This document shows positions 19,643 through 24,679 of a DNA stretch of 24,679 nucleotides, one piece after another; within the stretch, counting starts at the first letter, position 1, and every line of letters begins with the position of its first letter. The stretch is from IMG/VR virus record IMGVR_UViG_3300032011_000123, positions 1 through 24,679 of that record. The stretch is one strand, 5' to 3'. The notes beneath the pieces were generated by a model. That model was given only the letters and a program-made list of their open reading frames with translations. It had not been told where the DNA came from and ran no database searches. The translations under genes were made by a program, and so were the position numbers. The DNA comes from a virus.

Positions 19643-19689
19643 GAGATATTAAAGATACAATAAGGTAGTTGCTTATACTTATGTAAAAG
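19643..19689. promoter_or_regulatory. Divergent promoter region
   Basis: 47-base AT-rich gap between the holin-like gene (minus) and the secreted-protein gene (plus). On the plus strand TACAAT and TATACT are possible -10 boxes; on the minus strand TATAAG and TTGTAT are. No clear -35 boxes are present. The assignment depends on the divergent layout. Confidence 0.35.
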
Positions 19690-20058
19690 ATGTACCGCCT
19701 CTTTCTATTATTACTCATAGCAGCACCAGTCTCTGCTCAGTCAGTTACACCTAATTTCACAACAGGCTCAATGACGCAGACAGTCACGACAACTCAGGAA
19801 ATTACAGAAGTAGTTGAAACAGAACGTTTTGGGTCAGCTATTAATGTATGGAGTGGTGACAACATTAAATCAGTAGATGCAAATGGTGCAGCTACTACCG
19901 TTAATGCGACTGGTGTTCAGTTTGAGATCGTTGACACAGCCTTGCCATGGGAATTAGAAGTTACTTCAAGAGCTGCTGGCCTGATCGAAACAATCGATAT
20001 AGACAGGACAATCGAAACCGATTCGGTTACAAATACCTTATCAGTATTCTCTCAGTAG
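19690..20058 (+). CDS. Secreted Thr-rich protein, 122 residues
   Basis: MYRLFLLLLIAAPVSAQSVT is a clear signal peptide with cleavage after VSA. The mature part is Thr-rich and beta-type (NFTTGSMTQTVTTTQEITEV, RFGSAINVWSGDN) and ends IDIDRTIETDSVTNTLSVFS. I recall similar short exported proteins in cyanophage genomes, usually next to a second exported protein, as here. Role unknown: outer-membrane or virion attachment are possible. Start is the first gene of a plus-strand island. Confidence 0.7.
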   Translation: MYRLFLLLLIAAPVSAQSVTPNFTTGSMTQTVTTTQEITEVVETERFGSAINVWSGDNIKSVDANGAATTVNATGVQFEIVDTALPWELEVTSRAAGLIETIDIDRTIETDSVTNTLSVFSQ

Positions 20059-20642
20059 TTCTTTCTACTCCTTGTTTCGCAAGTGATACCACTAATGTTA
20101 GTGCTCAGCCTAATGCTGCGATCACAGGATCAGTAGCTAATCAAGCAGTGCAGATTAACCAAGGTTCATTGAGCACTCAGGGATTCAGTCGGGGTCATTT
20201 TTGTAATGGTCCAGTTATAAGCTTTGCTCCGTATGTTCTACAGACAGAGAGCATGGCTAGTTCCTATGCTACGAGTGCTAGTTATGGTGGGCAGATCAGC
20301 CTGTCCATGCCTTTAGATGGTAGTGCTGTAGAGATTTGCAAAGAGCTAGGCAGACGACAGTTAGACAAATCACGGTTGGACTATGAGTTAGTTCGCATCA
20401 AAGAATGCATCAACATTTATAAGGCAGGATTTCAGATCCTCCCTGCCAGTCCGTTCTATCCAATCTGTGCAGATATCGTTCCAATCGCAGCATCTCCTGT
20501 AGTAGATCCAGAAGAGTTATCGAAGCCAGAAGGTAGTCCTATTTTGTTGGACCCTTCACCCGCTGATACTTCTGAGACCGACGTTCTCGCGCCCACGATG
20601 GAAGATCCTTCCCCCGAGCCTTCATCAGTTTCTTCAGAATAG
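19947..20642 (+). CDS. Secreted protein with Pro/Ser-rich tail; start codon uncertain
   Basis: 231 residues from ATG 19947, but a typical signal peptide only begins about 30 residues later (YLISILSVVLSTPCFAS, cleavage after CFA). There is no ATG, GTG or TTG in front of that segment; the in-frame codons nearby are CTT 20037, ATC 20040 and ATT 20046. So either the long basic N-terminus is real, or translation begins at a rare codon, or it is coupled to the end of the preceding gene. The mature domain has VSAQPNAAITGSVANQAVQI, a YGGQISLSMPLDGSAVEICK block and four Cys; the tail is Pro, Ser and Asp/Glu rich. Its 3' end overlaps the opposite-strand gene by 104 nt. Confidence 0.65.
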   Translation: MGIRSYFKSCWPDRNNRYRQDNRNRFGYKYLISILSVVLSTPCFASDTTNVSAQPNAAITGSVANQAVQINQGSLSTQGFSRGHFCNGPVISFAPYVLQTESMASSYATSASYGGQISLSMPLDGSAVEICKELGRRQLDKSRLDYELVRIKECINIYKAGFQILPASPFYPICADIVPIAASPVVDPEELSKPEGSPILLDPSPADTSETDVLAPTMEDPSPEPSSVSSE

Positions 20643-21126
20643 TTTTGAATAATGGTTTGAATACTTTTATTAGTTGCCTGAATACTTGATTGGCAACCAT
20701 TGTTCCACCAACAGATGCAATAGCAGCAACACCAGCAGTAGTGACTGCAATGACTACTATTTCAGTCTTCGGTAGTGGTACATCCATATTGATAATAGGG
20801 ATAGTCACTTCATTGACCATCTCTGTTTCAGGGATGACTGCTTGCGGTATTGGTATCGGTGGAAGTGTTGGTAGTTCTACCGGCGGTGGCTTTACTGGTG
20901 CTTGTTCTGGTTTGGCTTCAGTTTCAGCTTCCTCTTCTTGAACTTCTTCTTCAGTTTCGTCCTCGTTATCAGATCCGTTTACATTTCCAATACCTGGTAC
21001 TTGGTCACGGTAAATAGGAACTGGTTGCCATTCAGGTACTTGAAATGTTGGCATTCCAATAGGTCTTCGTGGTGCAACAACTGGAGGAGGAAGCTTTATT
21101 GGTGGTGGGAAGTTTATGGATGGCAT
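20539..21126 (-). CDS. Proline-rich membrane-anchored protein, 195 residues
   Basis: N-terminal proline repeats (NFPPPIKLPPPVVAPRRP), VPEWQPVPIYRDQVPG, an acidic stretch (DETEEEVQEEEAETEA), more Pro repeats, then one hydrophobic span (TEIVVIAVTTAGVAAIASVG) and a basic C-terminal tail (LKKLMKARGKDLPSWARERR). The layout suggests a Pro-rich part on one side of the membrane and a nucleic-acid or lipid-binding tail on the other, possibly a virion-internal or envelope-spanning protein; not certain. GGGAGG lies two bases from the ATG. Its 3' end runs antisense to the plus-strand gene for 104 nt, which is unusual. Confidence 0.65.
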   Translation of the reverse strand: MPSINFPPPIKLPPPVVAPRRPIGMPTFQVPEWQPVPIYRDQVPGIGNVNGSDNEDETEEEVQEEEAETEAKPEQAPVKPPPVELPTLPPIPIPQAVIPETEMVNEVTIPIINMDVPLPKTEIVVIAVTTAGVAAIASVGGTMVANQVFRQLIKVFKPLFKTILKKLMKARGKDLPSWARERRSQKYQRVKGPTK

Positions 21127-21151
21127 AACCTCCCTTGTGACTTATTTAATT

Positions 21152-21244
21152 TTAGCTATCATTATTTATCCCATCATCATTAATCATTACTGATAGAAGT
21201 GAAGCTGTTAAACAGGCGGCTAGAACAAGAAATATAGGTCCCAT
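21152..21244 (-). CDS. 30-residue single-span membrane peptide
   Basis: MGPIFLVLAACLTASLLSVM followed by INDDGINNDS. One hydrophobic helix with an acidic end, similar in size to small photosystem subunits but without a recognised match. The start lies one base after the hli stop, so it is probably translated with hli and could work in the thylakoid. Too short for sequence to prove; supported only by position and composition. Confidence 0.4.
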   Translation of the reverse strand: MGPIFLVLAACLTASLLSVMINDDGINNDS

Positions 21245-21245
21245 T

Positions 21246-21437
21246 TCAGAATAGGCCAGGAATGATTTGACCTGTTGCTGCATACGAAGCGATGGCAAAC
21301 ATAAAGCCCATCATTGCTGCGCGTCCGTTAGTCTTTTCAGCATTTTCCATAGGAGTTCCGTAATCAGTGGTGTAATACATGCGTGGTTCTTTGGCGTAGA
21401 TATTAGTTCTGCCGCCGTCTTCTGTAATTGTCGTCAT
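21246..21437 (-). CDS. hli: High-light-inducible protein (Hli, one-helix chlorophyll-binding)
   Basis: 63 residues. C-terminal ENAEKTNGRAAMMGFMFAIA and ASYAATGQIIPGLF match the CAB/Hli helix pattern AExxNGRxAMxGF...TGQ.IPG.F. It binds chlorophyll and carotenoid and protects photosystem II under strong light, here helping to keep photosynthesis active during infection. The N-terminal ~30 residues are a hydrophilic leader. AAGGAGG is a strong ribosome-binding site, though 17 bases ahead of the ATG. It is downstream of talC and psbA, the usual cyanophage photosynthesis cassette. Confidence 0.95.
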   Translation of the reverse strand: MTTITEDGGRTNIYAKEPRMYYTTDYGTPMENAEKTNGRAAMMGFMFAIASYAATGQIIPGLF

Positions 21438-21481
21438 TATGTTAAGTTTCGTAACCTCCTTAATATTAGCAGTATAAATGC

Positions 21482-22132
21482 TTAGTTGCGCTTAGTCATC
21501 TTCAGATCTTGACTAAAGATTTCTAGTCCAGCATCCGTCAAGATACTCTTGTACATCTGCTTGAAGATTGAAGGTGGCATCGTTACAATTTCAGCACCGT
21601 TGTAGAAGGATCTAACAACACGCTGAACGCTGCGTATAGACGCCGCTAGCACTTGTGTAGGGCGTCGGTGGATCTTATATAGGTCAGAGATAGCACGGAC
21701 TACTTCAAGCCCTGCTACAGATTGATCATCAAGTCTTCCGACAAATGGTGAGACATAAGTAGCACCTGATTTACTGGCAAGGATTGCTTGTGCTGCTGTG
21801 AATATCAGCGTCACATTAGTTCCAATTAGTTCTTTGCTGAGTTTCCTGCAGACCTTGAGCCCATCAGGCGTGCAAGGTACTTTAATGGTCGCAACATCCC
21901 CGAACTTATCTGCAAGACGATGTGCATCATCAAGCATCTCATCAGCGTTACCACTAACTTCCATGGAGATATCCTTAACACCAATGTCTTTGATGGCTTG
22001 GTAGATGTCATCAGGTTTCTCTCCAGCCTTCAGGATCAGGGATGGATTCGTTGTGACACCGTCAATTAGTCCAGTTGAGAAGTGCTTCTCAATCGTTTTC
22101 GGTTCCGCCGTATCCAGGAATATTTTCATCAT
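21482..22132 (-). CDS. talC: Transaldolase, phage-type (TalC/FSA family)
   Basis: 216 residues. Family features: KIFLDTAEPKTIEKHF, GLIDGVTTNPSLI, the Schiff-base Lys84 in ATIKVPCTPDG, GTNVTLIFTAAQAILASKSG and YVSPFVGRLDD. Transfers a dihydroxyacetone unit between sugar phosphates in the pentose phosphate pathway. Cyanophage talC is thought to push carbon toward NADPH and ribose 5-phosphate, with Calvin-cycle inhibition, to feed nucleotide synthesis by the RNR/PurC genes here. Two ATG codons are in frame at 22132 and 22129. A small ORF overlaps its 5' end by 44 nt. Confidence 0.95.
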   Translation of the reverse strand: MMKIFLDTAEPKTIEKHFSTGLIDGVTTNPSLILKAGEKPDDIYQAIKDIGVKDISMEVSGNADEMLDDAHRLADKFGDVATIKVPCTPDGLKVCRKLSKELIGTNVTLIFTAAQAILASKSGATYVSPFVGRLDDQSVAGLEVVRAISDLYKIHRRPTQVLAASIRSVQRVVRSFYNGAEIVTMPPSIFKQMYKSILTDAGLEIFSQDLKMTKRN

Positions 22133-22259
22133 CGTTCTCGATTTTTTCTAATAGGTGATTGAAATATTTAAAGCGATCTGTACTAGGTGAGATGTGGTGC
22201 ATTTGAAAATGTTTAACCACTTCAAGCACATCCTTTCTCTCTTCAGAAGTGAGGCACAT
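22089..22259 (-). CDS. Small protein of 56 residues overlapping talC
   Basis: MCLTSEERKDVLEVVKHFQM, then HHISPSTDRFKYFNHLLEKI and ENDDENIPG. AGGA precedes the ATG by seven bases, a good ribosome-binding site, and the 3' end runs 44 nt into talC in another frame. This would couple translation to talC. It lies directly after the psbA terminator. A basic-acidic helical protein of unknown role; the last 15 residues may be constrained by the talC frame. Confidence 0.55.
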   Translation of the reverse strand: MCLTSEERKDVLEVVKHFQMHHISPSTDRFKYFNHLLEKIENDDENIPGYGGTEND

Positions 22260-22304
22260 TGTTTTATCCTATGTATCTATATTCATCATATATAGCTAAA
22301 GATT

Positions 22305-22331
22305 AAAAAAGAGCCTCATGTTTGAAGCTCT
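22305..22331 (-). terminator. Intrinsic terminator after psbA
   Basis: Minus strand: AGAGCTTCA-AACA-TGAGGCTCT (nine pairs including one G-U) followed by TTTTTT. It lies about 19 bases past the psbA stop at 22350. psbA therefore has its own transcript end, with talC and hli needing read-through or a separate promoter in the AT-rich 22260-22303 stretch. Confidence 0.85.
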
Positions 22332-22349
22332 GAATTTTTCTAATCGAAT

Positions 22350-23438
22350 TTAACCAATCATAGGCGCTTTTAGTGCGACATGAGTACTGCCTGTTGATGC
22401 TAGATCCAAGGGGAAATTATGGGCATTTCTTTCGTGCATGACCTCAAACCCAAGGTTTGCTCGGTTAAGAACGTCAGCCCAAGTAGGAACAACCCTACCC
22501 TGTGCATCTTGAATTGACTGGTTGAAGTTGAAGCCATTTAGGTTGAAGGCCATGGTGGAAACACCTAATGCCGTGAACCAGATACAAACAACGGGCCAAG
22601 CAGCAAGAAAAAAGTGCAAGCTACGACTGTTGTTAAATGAGGCATACTGAAAAATAAGGCGACCAAAATAGCCATGAGCAGCGACAATGTTATAAGTCTC
22701 TTCCTCTTGACCGAATTTGTAGCCATAGTTCTGACTCTCTACTTCAGTTGTTTCACGAATGAGGCTGCTTGTGACAAGCGACCCGTGCATAGCACTAAAT
22801 AGAGAAGCACCGAATACACCGGCAACGCCAAGCATATGAAAAGGGTGCATAAGAATGTTGTGCTCAGCTTGGAAGACGAACATATAGTTGAATGTTCCTG
22901 AGATACCGAGGGGCATTCCATCTGAAAAACTCCCTTGTCCAATTGGATATATAAAGAACACAGCGAATGCGGCAGACAGTGGTGCTGAGTAAGCAACACA
23001 AATCCAAGGGCGCATACCTAATCGATAGCTAAGTTCCCATTGTCGTCCCAAGTAAGCAGAGATACCAATGAGGAAGTGGAATACGACGAGTTGGTACGTG
23101 CCGCCGTTGTACAACCATTCGTCAAGCGAGACAGCTTCCCAAATTGGGTAGAAATGCAGTCCAATCGCGTTGGAAGATGGGACGATGGCCCCACTGATGA
23201 TGTTGTTCCCGTATAAAAGGGATCCGGCAACTGGTTCTCTGATTCCATCGATGTCTACAGGTGGTGCGGCAATAAAAGCAATAATGAATGCGGTGGTAGC
23301 AGTCAATAAGCAGGGGATCATTAGCACCCCAAACCAACCTACGTAGAGGCGGTTGTCGGTGCTAGTTACCCACTTACAGAAAGACTCCCACGTAGCCTCT
23401 GGACTACCAGTCCGAGGCAGAAGTGATGTTGAAGCCAT
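22350..23438 (-). CDS. psbA: Photosystem II D1 protein
   Basis: 362 residues, full length and with no stop or intron. Essential residues visible: the tyrosine Z segment [31 protein letters not shown] (P680, Mn-cluster and Tyr Z side ligands), [18 protein letters not shown], and the C-terminal [14 protein letters not shown] that holds the Mn-cluster ligands, after which [15 protein letters not shown] is the removable extension. The residue equivalent to plant E130 is Gln ([10 protein letters not shown]), the type seen in the low-photoinhibition or standard D1:1 form of cyanobacteria. The phage copy supplies fresh D1 during infection. No clear ribosome-binding site precedes ATG 23438. Confidence 0.98.
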   Translation of the reverse strand: MASTSLLPRTGSPEATWESFCKWVTSTDNRLYVGWFGVLMIPCLLTATTAFIIAFIAAPPVDIDGIREPVAGSLLYGNNIISGAIVPSSNAIGLHFYPIWEAVSLDEWLYNGGTYQLVVFHFLIGISAYLGRQWELSYRLGMRPWICVAYSAPLSAAFAVFFIYPIGQGSFSDGMPLGISGTFNYMFVFQAEHNILMHPFHMLGVAGVFGASLFSAMHGSLVTSSLIRETTEVESQNYGYKFGQEEETYNIVAAHGYFGRLIFQYASFNNSRSLHFFLAAWPVVCIWFTALGVSTMAFNLNGFNFNQSIQDAQGRVVPTWADVLNRANLGFEVMHERNAHNFPLDLASTGSTHVALKAPMIG

Positions 23439-23490
23439 AATGAATTAGTGGTGTTGTAAGAAGGTAAAACTCGGAGATTGGTTACTCCTA

Positions 23491-23498
23491 CTTATATA
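23491..23498 (-). promoter_or_regulatory. Candidate -10 element for psbA
   Basis: Minus strand TATATAAG about 53-60 bases ahead of the psbA start, resembling a sigma-70 -10 box. Seventeen bases further upstream there is no good TTGACA-like box. psbA is expected to have its own promoter because a terminator follows it. Confidence 0.35.
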
Positions 23499-23503
23499 GT
23501 CTA

Positions 23504-23713
23504 TTAAGTTAAATGAACCTCAGCGGCAGAACTAGGTGTCAAATCATCATATTCACTTTGGACATTCTTATGAATACGATTATGAGGGCTTATGTTAAAG
23601 CCAATCACGCGTTCATCCGCTTCGATTGCTTTTAATTGTCTGAGTTGATTTAGTCGCTGAGGATGTCGGATTCCAGAGTCATTACAAGGTAACGCTCTGC
23701 TGGTATGAGACAT
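23504..23713 (-). CDS. Hypothetical protein, 69 residues
   Basis: MSHTSRALPCNDSGIRHPQR, then LNQLRQLKAIEADERVIGFN and HNRIHKNVQSEYDDLTP. No membrane span, two basic-acidic helices. It ends 66 bases before the psbA start, so it may share a transcript with psbA or end before its promoter. No family recognised. Confidence 0.55.
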   Translation of the reverse strand: MSHTSRALPCNDSGIRHPQRLNQLRQLKAIEADERVIGFNISPHNRIHKNVQSEYDDLTPSSAAEVHLT

Positions 23714-23780
23714 AGTTTCTATTTCAAACTTCTTTTATTTTATGTTGAATTGATAACAATTGAGAGCTAATTAAAATTAC

Positions 23781-24089
23781 TTAATTAAGCGTCCAATCAC
23801 AAATACTTTTGTAGTCAACAGATCCATCGAAGTACTCGTCAATCGCTGTCTCAGCCTGACGCTCTACTTTGGTATCCTTCTTAGACATCATCCAAGCAAC
23901 ACAGTCCTTAGCAAGTTCTGATTTCATTTGTGCCAGCTGTGTCCCTTTAGCTGTAGTGACTTCTGCCTTGTCCAGCAGTCTGTTAATACCTCCGGTCAAA
24001 CCTAGTGATACAGGAATGAAGACTGAAGCAATAGCAACGCTTCTAACGATGCTGGAGATCATATGGGCTTGGTTATTATCGTTACACAT
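23781..24089 (-). CDS. Small membrane or exported protein, 102 residues
   Basis: An N-terminal hydrophobic segment (MISSIVRSVAIASVFIPVSL, about residues 10-32) is followed by a Lys/Glu-rich domain (KGTQLAQMKSELAKDCVAWM, VERQAETAIDEYFDGSVDYK) with two Cys. It may be membrane anchored with a soluble helical domain. An alternative start is ATG 24062 (MISSIV), which removes ten hydrophilic residues. No family recognised. Confidence 0.6.
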   Translation of the reverse strand: MCNDNNQAHMISSIVRSVAIASVFIPVSLGLTGGINRLLDKAEVTTAKGTQLAQMKSELAKDCVAWMMSKKDTKVERQAETAIDEYFDGSVDYKSICDWTLN

Positions 24090-24110
24090 AATAGAAAATA
24101 GTAGTGTGGT

Positions 24111-24293
24111 TTAGCGCCAGTCAAAATGGCTCTTGTCTTCAAGTAGGCGGAATTGTTTCAGCCAGAATCTGAAGTCATTTTGATCTTCAATTGATACATG
24201 CCTTCGGTGCTTACCACCGTGCATGAACATAATTCCGATGCCTTCCTCATTAGCGAGGAAGTAAATATTTCTACCTAACTTGACGCCTTTCAT
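24111..24293 (-). CDS. Small protein of 60 residues, unknown
   Basis: MKGVKLGRNIYFLANEEGIG, IMFMHGGKHRRHVSIEDQND, then FRFWLKQFRLLEDKSHFDWR. Basic, aromatic and His-rich. Its start overlaps the end of the RlpA-like gene as ATGA, so it is coupled to it. No family recognised. Confidence 0.6.
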   Translation of the reverse strand: MKGVKLGRNIYFLANEEGIGIMFMHGGKHRRHVSIEDQNDFRFWLKQFRLLEDKSHFDWR

Positions 24294-24640
24294 AGGAACT
24301 CAAAGGTCACAGGTACAACACCTGGATCAATCATTCCTATGGCTTCAGCAGCTCCTCGTGATAGGTCAAGGCCACGTCCAGCAATGTAAGGACCACGGTC
24401 ATTGATACGAACATCAACGCATAGATCATTAATCTCGTTACAGACTTTTAGCCGTGTACCGAAAGGTAATGTCTTATGAGCAGCAGTGATTCCGTGCTGG
24501 TTATAACGTTCCCCATTAGCTGTCATGTTTCCGTGGAAACCAGGGCCATACCAGCTAGCATTTGTTCTAAATACTGCTGTCGCCGCTTGAGCTGGGAGAA
24601 TAGAGCAAAGAATTGGCAAGGCATATAGTAGTTTCTTCAT
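24290..24640 (-). CDS. RlpA-like secreted peptidoglycan enzyme (double-psi beta-barrel)
   Basis: 116 residues with signal peptide MKKLLYALPILCSILPAQA (cleavage after AQA). The mature part is one double-psi beta-barrel: ASWYGPGFHGNMTANGERYN, AAHKTLPFGTRLKV and VDVRINDRGPYIAGRGLDLS. Glu in ANGERY, His in AAHKTL and Asp in INDRGP are the conserved residues of RlpA lytic transglycosylases. There is no SPOR domain. It could cut the host wall at lysis, or modify it at entry; export by the Sec system is unusual for a phage lysin. Preceded by TATAAG and a short AT-rich gap. Confidence 0.85.
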   Translation of the reverse strand: MKKLLYALPILCSILPAQAATAVFRTNASWYGPGFHGNMTANGERYNQHGITAAHKTLPFGTRLKVCNEINDLCVDVRINDRGPYIAGRGLDLSRGAAEAIGMIDPGVVPVTFEFL

Positions 24641-24679
24641 TTACTTATAAGAAATATACTTTAGACTGCTACTTATTGC

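Noticed and set aside
20690-21183. Plus-strand open frames opposite the proline-rich membrane protein
   Set aside because: They result from the repetitive Pro/Glu codons on the other strand; one is Gly/Thr/Ser-rich and the other Phe/Trp-rich, without a start signal.
22350-23438. Group I intron or homing endonuclease in psbA, known from some cyanophages
   Set aside because: The D1 frame is continuous over its full length.
1-24679. tRNA genes, CRISPR arrays, insertion sequences, integrase or attachment site
   Set aside because: No cloverleaf-like run, regular repeat array, transposase or integrase motif was seen; gaps are too short to hold most of these.

Overview
The window is a piece of a lytic cyanophage genome that infects marine picocyanobacteria (Synechococcus or Prochlorococcus type). 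The evidence is a complete psbA (photosystem II D1), a high-light-inducible protein gene (hli), a phage-type transaldolase (talC), purC, thyX, a compact ribonucleotide reductase pair and a T7/PolA-type DNA polymerase, all in densely packed genes with 1-50 nt overlaps. No terminase, capsid or tail gene is visible, so this is the replication, nucleotide-metabolism and host-takeover half of the genome. The phage group cannot be fixed from the sequence alone.

Almost everything is on the minus strand and is transcribed from right to left. From the right end: a secreted RlpA-like cell-wall enzyme (24290-24640), small unknown genes, psbA with its terminator, a small ORF overlapping talC, talC, hli, a 30-residue membrane peptide and a proline-rich membrane protein (20539-21126). 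A two-gene plus-strand island of secreted proteins (19690-20642) follows, then a holin-like membrane protein, a run of very small genes separated by GC-rich hairpins, and a secreted or lipoprotein-like small protein.

The middle (about 17436 down to 11421) is a DNA-precursor and replication-accessory cluster: a short beta-sliding-clamp homologue, a thioredoxin-like protein, an initiation factor IF-1 homologue, a MazG-like hydrolase, class I RNR alpha and beta subunits, ThyX and a tandem OB-fold SSB-like protein. The next block (11016 to 5592) has a second SSB-like protein, an HNH nuclease, a PD-(D/E)XK exonuclease, PurC and a large primase-helicase. The left part has an HNH-like zinc protein, a methyltransferase-like protein without its catalytic motif, a plus-strand pair with a DUF3310 protein, a deaminase-like protein without its zinc ligands, and a DNA polymerase split into an exonuclease gene and a polymerase gene (the latter cut by the window edge).

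Taken together, the genes supply dNTPs (RNR, thioredoxin, ThyX, MazG, PurC), keep photosynthetic electron flow running (D1, Hli), redirect sugar phosphate flux (TalC) and copy DNA. The most interesting signals are the IF-1 gene; the two-domain clamp beside a T7-type polymerase whose thioredoxin-binding segment is strongly shortened; the two apparent pseudoenzymes; and the split polymerase. No intergenic stretch is longer than about 110 bases, and I saw no tRNA, CRISPR array or insertion sequence.
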